Origin: Kitasatospora purpeofusca
Lineage (GTDB): Bacteria > Actinomycetota > Actinomycetes > Streptomycetales > Streptomycetaceae
DNA length: 64,000 nt
NCBI RefSeq assembly: GCF_000718025.1
Contig: NZ_JODS01000021.1
Coordinates: forward strand, 62,001-126,000
Reading direction: 5' to 3'
The notes beneath the pieces were generated by a model that ran no database searches, had not been told where the DNA came from, and saw nothing but the letters and a program-made list of their open reading frames with translations. Below are positions 44,765 to 54,192 of this stretch, one piece after another. Each line of letters starts with the position of its first letter. The stretch's first letter is position 1. A program made the position numbers and the translations under genes.

Positions 44765-45598
44765 TCACTCGCCGATGAAGGCGAGCAGCTCCTTGTTGAC
44801 CTCGGTGGCGTGCGTCCAGATGAGACCGTGCGGGGCACCTTCGAGCACCACCAGGCGGGCGCCCGCGATGGCCTTCGAGAGCGGGACGGCGGTCGAGCGC
44901 AGCGGCAGGGTGCGGTCGGCGTCGCCGTGGATGATCAGGACGGGGACGTCGATCCTCGGCAGGTCCGCGCGGAAGTCGGTGAGCCAGGTCGGGACGCAGT
45001 CCGCTGTCGCCTTCGCGGAGGCCGAAACACCGATGTTCCAGCTGTACTGGACGACCTGGTCGCTCACCCGGTCGCCGCCGAGCACGTCCACGTTGTAGAA
45101 GTCGGCGAGGAATCCGGCGATGAAGGCGGGGCGGTCGGCGCGGATGGCGCCTTGGATCTCCTCGAAGACGATGCCGTCGACACCGTCCGGGTTGTCCTCG
45201 GTCTTCAGCAGGAACGGCGGCACCACGCCGAGCATCACGGCCCTGGAGATGCGCTCCGAGCCGTAGGTGCCGAGGTAGCGGGTGACTTCGCCGCTGCCCA
45301 TGGAGAAGCCGACGAGCACCACGTCGCGCAGGTCGAGGTGGGTGAGTACGGCGTCGAGGTCGGCCGCGAAGGTGTCGTAGTCGTAGCCGAAGGACGGCTT
45401 GTCGGAGGCGCCGAAGCCGCGGCGGTCGTAGGTGATCACGCGATGGCCGGCGGCCAGCAGCGCGGCCTCCTGCTTCTCCCAGGACGCGCCGTTGAGCGGC
45501 CAGCCGTGGATGAGCACGACGGGCCGACCGGTGCCGTGGTCCTCGTAGTACAGGTTGATGACGCTGGAGTTCTCCTCGTCGACGGGGAGGAAAGGCAT
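44765..45598 (-). CDS. Alpha/beta hydrolase, non-haem chloroperoxidase-like
   Basis: This is a 277-residue alpha/beta hydrolase from the ATG at 45598 (GGAG upstream). HGWPLNGASWEKQ holds the oxyanion HGxP segment, TYDRRGFGASDKP is typical of non-haem haloperoxidase relatives, the nucleophile Ser is in GFSMGSGEV (about 96-104), the Asp in HGDADRTLP, and the His in GAPHGLIWTH. Members of this group are esterases or perhydrolases and their haloperoxidase activity is often a side reaction, so the natural substrate is unknown. It is a close paralogue of the gene at 55440-56276 (shared YDYDTFAADL, DDNPDGV-like and SWN segments). Confidence 0.85.
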   Translation of the reverse strand: MPFLPVDEENSSVINLYYEDHGTGRPVVLIHGWPLNGASWEKQEAALLAAGHRVITYDRRGFGASDKPSFGYDYDTFAADLDAVLTHLDLRDVVLVGFSMGSGEVTRYLGTYGSERISRAVMLGVVPPFLLKTEDNPDGVDGIVFEEIQGAIRADRPAFIAGFLADFYNVDVLGGDRVSDQVVQYSWNIGVSASAKATADCVPTWLTDFRADLPRIDVPVLIIHGDADRTLPLRSTAVPLSKAIAGARLVVLEGAPHGLIWTHATEVNKELLAFIGE

Positions 45599-45892
45599 GG
45601 GTGCACTCCGTGCAGGTGTGGTGCTGCCGACATCGGAGGCCGGCACGGTGGGGACGCGGTACGGACGAATCCAGGGAGCCGGGGGGAGGCGGCTTTCCTC
45701 TGCACGCACCGGTTCTGGCCCGTCCGGGCAGTTCCGGATCAAACGCCGGCCGGTCGTTCTCCCGGCCGGACCGGGCGGGGCGGTGCGGGGCTGCGCCAGT
45801 ACGGGCGGGAGCAGCCGGGGGCGTGGCGGGGCAGCGGCTGTGCGAACGCGGATGGTCAGCGTTTCGGCGCGGGCCCGGGCGGTCCTTGAAGC

Positions 45893-46321
45893 CTAGGAAT
45901 CCGCATTCCTGATACCGCTGGAAAGGATCTCCGCCAGAACCCTGTCGAGCTCGGCCTGCGCCTTGTCCTCCCATCGCTCCTCGGCGCACTGCGTCCTGGC
46001 CACCACGTCGCGCACATGGGCCGACGCCATCCTGACGACGCACCAGGACTGCCCCGAGATGAGCTCGACGTCCGTCTCGTCCTCGCCGTGGGGCCGGACG
46101 CGCACGTCTCCCTCGCCCGTCGGCAGGATGAGCCCGGTGGCGAGCAGATCCCGGCCGAATACCCAGGTCGCGGCCGGTGGATCGTCCTCGGCTGCGAAGA
46201 GGTCCATTCGGACTGCCAGTGCATCGTCCGGCGAATGCCTCATGCGCAAGGTCATTTCATGCCATTCACACGCTGCTGTCATCAGTCTCGCGCTGATCGT
46301 CTTTTCGAGGGGGAGCTGCAT
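45893..46321 (-). CDS. SsgA-like sporulation and cell-division protein
   Basis: This is a 142-residue protein from the ATG at 46321, with AAAGGAA upstream. It carries the SsgA-family features: ISARLMTAACEWHEMTLRMR, VRMDLFAAED, ATWVFGRDLL, GEGDVRVRPHGEDETDVE, and SGQSWCVVRMASAHVRDVV. This family is found in sporulating actinobacteria. SsgA and SsgB position FtsZ at sporulation septa, and the paralogues (SALPs) act at other steps of septation and spore maturation. I cannot tell which paralogue this is. The C-terminal tail (CAEERWEDKAQAELDRVLAE) is longer than in SsgB. Its presence supports a Streptomyces-like host. Confidence 0.88.
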   Translation of the reverse strand: MQLPLEKTISARLMTAACEWHEMTLRMRHSPDDALAVRMDLFAAEDDPPAATWVFGRDLLATGLILPTGEGDVRVRPHGEDETDVELISGQSWCVVRMASAHVRDVVARTQCAEERWEDKAQAELDRVLAEILSSGIRNADS

Positions 46322-46473
46322 TGCGGTTCCTTTCGCCTTCATTGAAATTACCGGTGTTCCGGATGTCGTCGAGCCGTTCCATGCACGCGTTCTTGACCTC
46401 TGGTGCACGCGATTCGAAAAGCAACGTGGCGCGGACGAACCGGGATTCGTACGCGCCACTCGGTGCGTTCCGG

Positions 46474-47187
46474 TCAGCTCGTCGCCCGCACGGCGTCCCG
46501 GATCAGATCGGCGACCTGCTTGGGCTCCGACAGGGCGACGGCGTGGGAGGCGTCCGGGAGCTCGACGACGACGGACCCGGCCCGCTCGGCGCCGAAGCGC
46601 TGGACCTCCGGGTTGATCGCGCGGTCGGCTCCGGCCACCAGCGCCCAGGACGGCTTCAGCTGCCAGGCGGCGGCGGAGGCCGTCTCGGTGAAGGCCGCAG
46701 TGGCGACCGGGCGTTGGGCCGCTGCCAGGACTCCGGCGACCTCCTCCGCCACGTCCGCGGCGAAGACGGCGGGGAAGGCCGCCTCGTCGATGGTGACCTC
46801 GACCGCGGAGTCGCCGTCGACGAGCGGGTAGGTCCACTTCTTCAGATTGCTCGTGAGCGAGGAGTCGGGGAAGCGTCTGTCGAGATCGTCGAGGCTCTCG
46901 CCCTCGTGGAGCACGTACGCGGCTATGTAGACGAGTCCGACGACGTTCTCCGCGGCGCCGGCCACGGTGATCAGCGCACCACCGTAGGAGTGGCCGACCA
47001 GAAGGACGGGGCCGGCGATCTGGGAGACGACGGACGTGACGTAGGCGGCGTCGGAGGCGAGGCCGCGCAGGGGGTTCGGCGGTGCGATCACCGGGATGCC
47101 GCGGCTGCGCAGTTCCGAGATGACGCCTATCCAGGCCGCTGCGTCGCCGAAGCCGCCGTGTACGAGGACGACGGTGGGGGTGGTCAT
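46474..47187 (-). CDS. Alpha/beta hydrolase (EstC-like)
   Basis: This is a 237-residue alpha/beta hydrolase. HGGFGDAAAW is the oxyanion segment, the nucleophile is in LVGHSYGGALI (about 63-73), the Asp probably in VAGADRAINPEV, and the His in PDASHAVALSEP (about 210-221). It belongs to the small EstC/plant-esterase-like group widespread in actinobacteria. The gene at 62509-63234 is a paralogue with the same layout. It is followed 19 bases upstream by the AraC-type regulator gene on the same strand, so the two may form one transcript with the regulator first. Confidence 0.83.
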   Translation of the reverse strand: MTTPTVVLVHGGFGDAAAWIGVISELRSRGIPVIAPPNPLRGLASDAAYVTSVVSQIAGPVLLVGHSYGGALITVAGAAENVVGLVYIAAYVLHEGESLDDLDRRFPDSSLTSNLKKWTYPLVDGDSAVEVTIDEAAFPAVFAADVAEEVAGVLAAAQRPVATAAFTETASAAAWQLKPSWALVAGADRAINPEVQRFGAERAGSVVVELPDASHAVALSEPKQVADLIRDAVRATS

Positions 47188-47206
47188 GGCGGTTCTCTTC
47201 TCGGTG

Positions 47207-48094
47207 TCAGGCCGCGTGCGGGGCGTCGGCGACGGCCGAGGACGCCAAGGACTGCCATTCGCTCGGGGTCATGCCGTACGCGCCCCGGAAAGTGCGGCTG
47301 AAGTGCGAGGGGCTGCTGAAGCCCCAGCGGTGCGCCACCGCCGCCACGGTGAACCGGCGGTTGGACCGGCCCAGTTCGACCCTGCAGGACTCCAGCCGAC
47401 GTCGCCGCACCCACTGGCTCACCGTGATGCCCTCGTTCTGGAAGAGCTTGTGCAGGTACCGGACGGAGATGTGGTGGGCGCGTGCGATCGACTCCGGCGA
47501 GAGGTCCGGGTCCATGAGGTGCTCCTCGATGAAGCACCGGATCCGGGACAGCATCTCGCTGCCGATCGTCGGCGCCTCGGCCTCCTCGCCCTCCTCCCCG
47601 GTTCCGAGGAGTTCCATGAGCAGGACGGACAGGAGGTGGACGGCCGTACGGGCGAGCCGGTCCCCGGGCCTGGACCGGCGGAAGTCGGCCTTGTCGGCGA
47701 GCGCGGACAGGAAGTCCGACACCAGCGCCCCCAGCCCGTCGCCACCCGGCACGGGAACACCCACCACCTGGTCCAGCTCCGACTCCGTGACTCCCAGATA
47801 GCCGCGGGGCACCCGGAAGAAGATCATGCGGCAGTCGTCGCCGAACTGCAGAAGGTGGCGCCTCGCCGGATCGCAGAAGACCAGGTCGTGCGGCTCCAGC
47901 GCCGTTCTGACGCCTTCGCGGACACTGGTCGCCGCCCCCCGGACGTGCATCCCGAGATAGAGGAAGTTGCCGTCCCCCTCGCTCGGTATGCCGGAACGAA
48001 TCTCGACGAGCCATTCGGAGGCGGACACCGGCCGGAGAGCGGCTGGTCGGTGTTCCTCCTTTTCCGGCGCGCGTGACATCACTGACTGGGTCAT
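47207..48094 (-). CDS. AraC-family transcriptional regulator
   Basis: This is a 295-residue protein. The N-terminal 170 residues form an AraC_binding_2-like sensor domain (FLYLGMHVRGAATSVREGV, then LEPHDLVFCDPARRHLLQF). The C-terminal 100 residues contain two HTH motifs: LSPESIARAHHISVRYLHKL with FQNEGITVSQWV, and FTVAAVAHRWGFSSPSHFSR with FRGAYGMTPSEW. That final signature is typical of AraC/XylS activators. It precedes an alpha/beta hydrolase gene by 19 bases and is a candidate activator of it. The ligand is unknown. Confidence 0.9.
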   Translation of the reverse strand: MTQSVMSRAPEKEEHRPAALRPVSASEWLVEIRSGIPSEGDGNFLYLGMHVRGAATSVREGVRTALEPHDLVFCDPARRHLLQFGDDCRMIFFRVPRGYLGVTESELDQVVGVPVPGGDGLGALVSDFLSALADKADFRRSRPGDRLARTAVHLLSVLLMELLGTGEEGEEAEAPTIGSEMLSRIRCFIEEHLMDPDLSPESIARAHHISVRYLHKLFQNEGITVSQWVRRRRLESCRVELGRSNRRFTVAAVAHRWGFSSPSHFSRTFRGAYGMTPSEWQSLASSAVADAPHAA

Positions 48095-48168
48095 GAGAAC
48101 TCCAGGCCTACGGTTCTTTACGGTGGAGCAGCCGTTCGCGCGGCCGCCGGAACGGAAACGGAGGCGGT

Positions 48169-49020
48169 CTACGCTCCCAGGTCCGGTTCCTCGGCGAGGA
48201 ACTTCTCCACCACCGCGTTGAAAGCCGCCGGGTTCTCGAGGAACGGGAAATGCGAATTCGCCGCCTCGGAGGTGAACACATGGATTCGGGCGCCGGGAAT
48301 CTGCCGGGCGATGAAGCGCTGCGACTCGGGGTTCACATGGCTTCCCTCGCAGCCGATCACCAGGGTCGGCACATCGATCCGGGGAAGCACGTCGCGCCAG
48401 TCCTGGGCGCAGTGGTCGAACAGCAGGGGGACGCCGGCGTGGGCGGGCGTCGAGGTGATCTCCTGTGCGACGAAGGCGAGGATCTCCGGGTCCGGCTCAC
48501 CCGAGAACATGCCGCGCACGAAGTCGGCGCGCACCCGGTCACCTCCGGGGGCCGCGAGCGCGGCGAGCAGTTCGAGGAGCTGTGACACGTCGAAGATGGC
48601 GCCGGACTGCTGCTGCTCCTCCCCGGTCGTCCAGGGGACGGCGGCGACGGCCGCCGGCTGGTCGACGGCGACGAGGCGCCGGATCCGTCCGGTGCCGTAC
48701 TGGTCGATGAAGCTCCACCACACCGAGACGCCCATCGACCACCCCAGGGCGTCGAACCGCACCAGCCCGAGGTGGTCGACGAGTTCGAGCACATCGCGGG
48801 AGAACCGGGCGATGCGGTAGCCGTGCTTCGGCTTGTCGGACAGCCCGTGGCCCCGGAAGTCGACGGTGATCACGCGACGGCCGGGCGACAGGCTCTCGAC
48901 CTGGTGGCGGAACATCGCCTGCGTCTGGCCCCAGCCGTGGAGCATGACCAGGGGGACGCCCTCGCCACCGGTGTCCCGGTAGGCGAGGCGTGTCCCGTCG
49001 GTGGTGATCAGTTCCTTCAT
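48169..49020 (-). CDS. Alpha/beta hydrolase
   Basis: This is a 283-residue alpha/beta hydrolase from the ATG at 49020, with GGAAGAGG upstream. HGWGQTQAMFRHQ carries the oxyanion site, DFRGHGLSDKP follows, and the nucleophile is in GWSMGVSVW (about 97-105). An Asp-equivalent position lies in VIGCEGSHVNPE, where the usual acidic residue appears replaced or displaced. The C-terminal His is in SEAANSHFPFLENP. It resembles haloalkane dehalogenase/lactonase-type hydrolases; substrate unknown. It stands alone between an AraC gene and a 10-bp tandem repeat. Confidence 0.8.
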   Translation of the reverse strand: MKELITTDGTRLAYRDTGGEGVPLVMLHGWGQTQAMFRHQVESLSPGRRVITVDFRGHGLSDKPKHGYRIARFSRDVLELVDHLGLVRFDALGWSMGVSVWWSFIDQYGTGRIRRLVAVDQPAAVAAVPWTTGEEQQQSGAIFDVSQLLELLAALAAPGGDRVRADFVRGMFSGEPDPEILAFVAQEITSTPAHAGVPLLFDHCAQDWRDVLPRIDVPTLVIGCEGSHVNPESQRFIARQIPGARIHVFTSEAANSHFPFLENPAAFNAVVEKFLAEEPDLGA

Positions 49021-49153
49021 GACCTCTTCCTTCCCTGGCCACGGGCCTGTGGTCGTGCCCGCGCCGTCTCTCACATCTTCGATCACGGCCCTTCGCCGCC
49101 ACCACCGCGCGCTGTAGGAATCGGGTCGCGGATCCTTCTCGCTTTGTCGAAGC

Positions 49154-49223
49154 GGCGGGGACCGGCGGGGACCGGCGGGGACCGGCGAGGGCCGGCGGGG
49201 ACCGGCGAGGGCCGGTGGGGGCC
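49154..49223. repeat. 10-bp tandem repeat, seven copies
   Basis: Seven tandem 10-base units of GGCGGGGACC or one- to three-base variants (GGCGAGGGCC, GGTGGGGGCC) lie between the hydrolase start and the PucR-type regulator stop. Being 10 bp long, the units keep one helical face. This looks like a small variable-number repeat; no gene overlaps it. Confidence 0.85.
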
Positions 49224-49231
49224 GGCCGGGA

Positions 49232-50479
49232 TCAGGCGGCCCGGTCGTCGCCGGTGGCGAGGAGTTCCTCGATCCTGAGCCCCAGGTGCAGCGTGAGCCG
49301 GTGACCGCCGTCGTCGAGGTCGAGTCCGGTGATCTCCTGGATCTGGCGCAGGCGGTAGTAGAGCGAGGTGCGGTGGAGCCGCAGCGCCTCGGCGGTCCTG
49401 GGGATCGATCCGGCGTGTTCGAGGAAGCAGCGCAAGGTGTCCCGGAGCCGGTCGTCGCCGTGAGCCTCGTTCAGGGTGCGCAGTGGCTCGGGGACGAGGG
49501 AGGCGTTCAGTGCGTGCTCGGGGAGCTGGAGGAGCACGGCGAACTCCCCGAGCAGGTCCCAGTCGCCGATGCTTCGCAGCGAGGGGATCCGGCGCGCGGC
49601 CCGGGCCGCGACGAGGGACTGCTCGTACGACCGCCAGGCGTGCTGCAGGCCCGGGTGACGCCCGCCGACACCGATGACCGGAGCCGCCGACGGTTCCAGG
49701 AAGGTGGCGAGTTCGTCGAGGATGCGGGCCGACTGGGCGGCGACCTCGGGCGGGGTGGGAGGCCGCTCACGCACTTGGAGCAGGACCGCCCGGTCCTGGT
49801 CGACCGCGAGGACGCCGTGCGCCGAACGTGTTTGCCGGAAGCCGTCCAGAGCCCCCCACAGAGCCGCTTCGCGTTGCCGCACGGGCTCCGTGCCGCGGCG
49901 CAGCTTGACCAGGGTGACGAGGACCTGTTCGGCCTCCCCGAGCAGCCCGAGTTCCACGGCCCGCCGACGCGCGGCGGTGCGGGTGACGACGTTGGTGTCG
50001 ACGAGTTCCAGGACCAGGGTCTGCTCGTCGGTCTTCCGGGTGTCGGCGCCGAGCTGCTCGACGTACATCTGGGCGGCCATCAGGCCGGCGGCCCGCCCGA
50101 TGGCTTCGGTCTCCTTCGGTTCGAGCGTCATCTCGGGCGCCACCACCATGAGCAGCCCCAGGAGGTGCCCGCGCTCGCGCAGCGGCACGACGTAACGGGG
50201 CAGGAGTCCGAGGTCGTCACGGCCCTCGATGAATCCGGGCCTGGGCCACTGGGTCACTCCTTGGGCGAGTACGTAGCGGATCGTCGCGTTGTCGGCACGG
50301 CCCTGGAGCAGCGTGCCGATGCGTACCGGGTCCTCGTCCCCGAAGTGGCGACTCGTGCAGACCACGCGGACCAGCGGATCATCGATCGCGACGGACCGGC
50401 CGAGCTGCTCCGCGAGCTCGTCGACGAGCGCCTGGAGTCCAGGGCTGCCAGGGCGGGCTCGCTGGAGCCTTGCGGTCAT
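49232..50479 (-). CDS. PucR/CdaR-type transcriptional regulator
   Basis: This is a 415-residue protein. The N-terminal half is a sensor region (DELAEQLGRSVAIDDPLVRV, VPLRERGHLLGLLMVVAPEM) of the GAF-like type seen in PucR proteins. The C-terminal 65 residues are the PucR HTH: LRDTLRCFLEHAGSIPRTAE, then ALRLHRTSLYYRLRQIQEIT, GLDLDD and LHLGLRI. These proteins usually activate catabolic or secondary-metabolism genes. No obvious partner operon adjoins it; the flanking genes are a hydrolase and a LAL regulator. The ligand is unknown. Confidence 0.88.
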   Translation of the reverse strand: MTARLQRARPGSPGLQALVDELAEQLGRSVAIDDPLVRVVCTSRHFGDEDPVRIGTLLQGRADNATIRYVLAQGVTQWPRPGFIEGRDDLGLLPRYVVPLRERGHLLGLLMVVAPEMTLEPKETEAIGRAAGLMAAQMYVEQLGADTRKTDEQTLVLELVDTNVVTRTAARRRAVELGLLGEAEQVLVTLVKLRRGTEPVRQREAALWGALDGFRQTRSAHGVLAVDQDRAVLLQVRERPPTPPEVAAQSARILDELATFLEPSAAPVIGVGGRHPGLQHAWRSYEQSLVAARAARRIPSLRSIGDWDLLGEFAVLLQLPEHALNASLVPEPLRTLNEAHGDDRLRDTLRCFLEHAGSIPRTAEALRLHRTSLYYRLRQIQEITGLDLDDGGHRLTLHLGLRIEELLATGDDRAA

Positions 50480-50617
50480 GCGCTGTTCCTCTCTCGACCA
50501 ACTGTTCCCTGCGGAACGCCTCCTTTCCGCAGCTGTTGATCATTTTGAGGAGACGGCGATGTCCGCACATCGCATGAAGGGTCCATAGGTACGGCGTCGG
50601 CAGGGGATGCGAAGCGA

Positions 50618-53467
50618 TCACTCTCCGCTGTCGCGTCTCTCCACCAGTCGGGCCAGCTCCGCGCGGGAGGCGATGTCGAGCTTGGTGTAGGCGCGGCGCA
50701 GGTGCGAGCCCACCGTGTGGGGCGACAGGGAGAGCTGTTCCGCCACCTGCGGGTTCGTCAGCCCCTGGACCACGAGCCGTGCCACCCGGAGCTCGGACGC
50801 CGTCAGCTCGGGCCATTCCTCGGCAGATCCGGCCGGTGAGGGGCGTCGGCGCACTCCGGCGGCCCGCAGGCGTCGACGGACCCGCGCGACGTGCCGCTCG
50901 GCGCCTGCCCGGCTGTAGAGCACGAGCGCCTTGTCCAGGTACGGCACCGCCTCGGGCCTGCGGGTGGTCGCGAGCTTGCGTCCGACGTCCTCCAGCGCCG
51001 ACGCCCGGGCGATGGGGCGTGAGCACCCCTCGTACAGCCGGACGGCGCGCATGAGGTGTGCCAGATCGTTGTCGAGCAGCCCGCGGGCGTGCGCGGCACT
51101 GGCGGCGAGGATCGTGAAGTCCGGGTTGCGCGCGGCTCGCCGCTCGGCCACCTCGACGGCCGGAGCGGCCCGCTCGGCTGCGCCGACGCGCAGGGCTATG
51201 CGGACGAGGGCGGGAGTGTCCATCGGGTCGACCGGGCTCACCAGGGCCGGCCGTTGCTCGGCGAGCGCCGCCAGCACCTCGTGGAGTTCCGCCAGGGCCC
51301 GGTCGGGCCGGCCGTCGAAGTCCGCCAGCTGTACCAGAATCCAGGCACTGACGCTACGGGCGAGCGGTGCGCCCGTACCCCGCACGCGCCGCGCCTGCGC
51401 CGCGCACCGCTGAGCGGCTTCGCGGTCGTCGGTGTGGATCGCCACTCGCGTCAGCGTGTAGAGGAGCATGAGTTCAGCGAGGTCTCCGCCGTCGAACGCA
51501 CCCCTCATGTCGGCGGCGGCTTCCGCATCGGCCCGGGCTTCCGCCAGCCGCCCGGCGTCCAGGAGCGCCCGGGCGCGGTGCATGAGCCACATGCGTGCGG
51601 CCGCCGCCCGGCCCTGGTGGCGGGTGTCGTGGACCCCGGCCTCGGCGAGCGCGAGCGCCTCCGCGGTGCGGCCGGCCACGGTCAGCAGCAGGCACTGCCA
51701 CAGCGCCTCCGGAATCCAGACCGAAGGGGTGATGCCCAGTCCGGCCGCCAGGGCGGCCGCCCGGCTCGCCCGGCGGAGCGCCTCGTTCCAGTCCATCCGG
51801 TAGAAGCACAGGGCCGAGTCGACCACCATCATGGTGGCCTGGGCGATGCCGTCCTGGGCCGCATCGGTGGCCTCCCGCGCCTCGGCAGCGGTCTGCTCCG
51901 CACCCTCGGGGTCACCCGCCAGCGACAGGCCCAGGCACAACAGGGCGAGCAGCCGGGCCCGCAGTGCGGCCGGGATCCCGGGCAGTGCCGCCCCCGTACG
52001 GGCCTGGCGGACGGCCTCGGCGAAATCGAAGTGACTGGCGAGGCGCGCCATGGCGAGGCGTATTCGCGCCTCGTCGTCTGGCCCGAGATCACCGGCGGCC
52101 AGGGCCGACGTCCCCAGGTCGTGTGCCTGGGCCGGCTGCCCCATCTGCCAGAGCAGTGGGAGCGTCTCGGCGATGACCTTCGGCCGTTGCGCCGGGTCCT
52201 CCATGGTGAGTTCCAGGGCTCTGAGGCTGAGCTCCGCCGCTGCTTCGGGTGCGGTGGCCGCGAGATCGGCCGCGGCGGCACGCAGCCGTTCGACGGCCGT
52301 CCGGTCGCCGAGCCGCACGCCCACGGCCGGCGGCGTGCACGGCTCGATCGGGGACGCCGCGCGCGCCGGCGGCAGCTCGGCGGCATGGTTCCGCAGGGTT
52401 CGGCGCAGGGCGGGAGGGAGTCCGGCTTCCACAGCCTCACGGATCAGCTCGTGGCGGAACTCCAGACGGTCGTCCCTTTCGACGAGCAGACCGGAGTCGA
52501 GGGATTCCTGGATCGTGGCGATCAGCGTCGCAGGTCGTCTGCCGAGCAGCCCGGCCAGCAGCTCCACGGGGACGGGGCCTCCCACCACGGCCGCCGTTTC
52601 GACGAGTTCGCGGGCCGCGGTGGGAAGCCGGGCCAGCCGGCCCTCGACGGACGGCAGTTGCGTGAGGGAGAGGGAACCGGCCGTGAGCCGTGCTGTGCCG
52701 TTCTCGATCGTCACCAGCCCCTCGTCCCGCACCGCGTCGAGCAGTTCTTCGAGCAGCAGCGGCACCCCCTCGGCGCGGCGCGCGACACGGAGGACGCCCG
52801 GGTCGGGAACCGCGCCCAGGACGTCCTCCGCGATCCGGGCGACCGCCGGGTCACCGAGCGGCCCCAGAAGCAATTCGTGCGCCCCGGCCTGCCGAATCCT
52901 GTCCAGTGTCGTGCGGACCCGGGAAGGCACGCTCCCGTGGCGCACGGCGACCAGCCACAGGATCGGGTGCGGCGCGAGTGCGGCCGCCAGGGTGTGGAAG
53001 GTGAGGAGCGTCAGTTCGTCGCACCACTGGAGGTCGTCGAGGACGATGAGCAGCGGCCCGCTTTGAGTGGCCTCCCGCAGGCGGTCCCCCAGTTCCTGGA
53101 GCAGCCAGAACCGCTGGCCCGGCGTCGCGGCGAGGTCCCGTAGCCGGTCGGCACCCGCGAGCGGTTCCTCCCCCGCGAACAGGCCGTCCAGCAACGGGCC
53201 GAGCGGCACGAACTGTTCGTCGGGGTCGGCTCCGCCCTGGAACACCCTCGTCCCGCGCCGTTTCGCGGACGCCGACGCCTCCGCGAGCATCCGCGACCTG
53301 CCGATGCCCGCAGGGCCTTCGACGAGGACGATCCCGCCTGCCCCCCGGGTGAGGGCGTCGAGTCGCGCCTCGATGAACGCCAGTTCCTCACCCCTGCCGC
53401 GGACCGGTGTCCCCTCACCCTCGACGTCGCCGGGGAAGGGCCATGTCGTCAATCGGTTCACACTCAC
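50618..53467 (-). CDS. LAL-family LuxR-type ATPase regulator, variant Walker A
   Basis: This is a 949-residue LAL regulator. The N-terminal ATPase part has the Walker A region VLVEGPAGIGRSRMLAEA (about 48-65), where the invariant Lys is Arg, and a probable Walker B in LLIVLDDLQWCDEL. A long helical repeat region (about 400-850) follows. The C-terminal LuxR HTH (about 885-945) reads LTASELRVARLVVQGLTNPQ, then VAEQLSLSPHTVGSHLRRAY. LAL proteins act as cluster or sugar-regulon activators. It lies 110 bases upstream of nothing on its own strand but next to the flavin oxidoreductase pair, a possible target. The Arg substitution may weaken ATP hydrolysis. Confidence 0.88.
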   Translation of the reverse strand: MSVNRLTTWPFPGDVEGEGTPVRGRGEELAFIEARLDALTRGAGGIVLVEGPAGIGRSRMLAEASASAKRRGTRVFQGGADPDEQFVPLGPLLDGLFAGEEPLAGADRLRDLAATPGQRFWLLQELGDRLREATQSGPLLIVLDDLQWCDELTLLTFHTLAAALAPHPILWLVAVRHGSVPSRVRTTLDRIRQAGAHELLLGPLGDPAVARIAEDVLGAVPDPGVLRVARRAEGVPLLLEELLDAVRDEGLVTIENGTARLTAGSLSLTQLPSVEGRLARLPTAARELVETAAVVGGPVPVELLAGLLGRRPATLIATIQESLDSGLLVERDDRLEFRHELIREAVEAGLPPALRRTLRNHAAELPPARAASPIEPCTPPAVGVRLGDRTAVERLRAAAADLAATAPEAAAELSLRALELTMEDPAQRPKVIAETLPLLWQMGQPAQAHDLGTSALAAGDLGPDDEARIRLAMARLASHFDFAEAVRQARTGAALPGIPAALRARLLALLCLGLSLAGDPEGAEQTAAEAREATDAAQDGIAQATMMVVDSALCFYRMDWNEALRRASRAAALAAGLGITPSVWIPEALWQCLLLTVAGRTAEALALAEAGVHDTRHQGRAAAARMWLMHRARALLDAGRLAEARADAEAAADMRGAFDGGDLAELMLLYTLTRVAIHTDDREAAQRCAAQARRVRGTGAPLARSVSAWILVQLADFDGRPDRALAELHEVLAALAEQRPALVSPVDPMDTPALVRIALRVGAAERAAPAVEVAERRAARNPDFTILAASAAHARGLLDNDLAHLMRAVRLYEGCSRPIARASALEDVGRKLATTRRPEAVPYLDKALVLYSRAGAERHVARVRRRLRAAGVRRRPSPAGSAEEWPELTASELRVARLVVQGLTNPQVAEQLSLSPHTVGSHLRRAYTKLDIASRAELARLVERRDSGE

Positions 53468-53577
53468 TCCGCCGGCCGGGGCCGCACGGGACGGGGCTCG
53501 TCCAACGGGCGGTACGGCGGATCAGTATGCGGCACGGCGGCTTCGCCCGGGCAGGCGGCACCTCGGAGCGACCGGTC

Positions 53578-54192
53578 TCAGTCGAAGCGCAGGTCGGCGA
53601 GCTGTCGTTCGAGGGCGGTGACGTCGTCCTCGGGTTCGGCTCGGGCCGGGCGGTCGGCCATGAGCGCGGCCAGCTCGCCGCCCGCCCGGCGGATGCGGCC
53701 GGGCAGGCCGTCGGCGTACTCGTCTCCTCCGGATCCCCAGTCCGCGGACGCGGCGTACACCGCGGTGGGGACGACGGTGGCGCGCAGGTACGCGAAGAGC
53801 GGTCGCATGGCGTGCTCCAGCACGAGGGAGTGGCGAGCCGTACCCCCCGTGGCCGCGACCAGGACCGGTTTGCCGGCGAGGGCGTCCGGGGCGATCACGT
53901 CGAAGAAGGACTTGAACAGGCCGCTGTAGGAGGCCGTGAACACGGGGGTGACGACGATCAGGCCGTCGGCTCCGGTCACCGCGTCGATCGCGGCGGCCAG
54001 GCGCGGTGCCGGAAAGCCGGTCACGAGATGGTTGGCGACATCGCCGGCCAGTTCGCGCAGCTCCACGACCTCGGCCGACACGGCGAGGCCCCGGGCGGCG
54101 AGTTCGTCGCGGACCGAATCGGCCAGCCGGTCCGCGAGCAGGCGGGTGGAGGAAGGGGTGCTCAACCCCGCGGAAACGGCGACCAGTTTCAC
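53578..54192 (-). CDS. NAD(P)H-dependent FMN reductase (CE1759-like)
   Basis: This is a 204-residue flavodoxin-fold reductase. LVAVSAGLSTPSSTRLLADR at the N-terminus is the FMN phosphate-binding loop, and the segments PVFTASYSGLFKSFFDVI (about 100-117) and VLVAATGGTARHSLVLE are typical of NADPH-dependent FMN reductases. Its ATG overlaps the stop of the luciferase-like monooxygenase gene by four bases. The pair is therefore a two-component system in which this protein supplies reduced flavin. This pairing is known as the CE1758/CE1759 families. Confidence 0.9.
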   Translation of the reverse strand: MKLVAVSAGLSTPSSTRLLADRLADSVRDELAARGLAVSAEVVELRELAGDVANHLVTGFPAPRLAAAIDAVTGADGLIVVTPVFTASYSGLFKSFFDVIAPDALAGKPVLVAATGGTARHSLVLEHAMRPLFAYLRATVVPTAVYAASADWGSGGDEYADGLPGRIRRAGGELAALMADRPARAEPEDDVTALERQLADLRFD

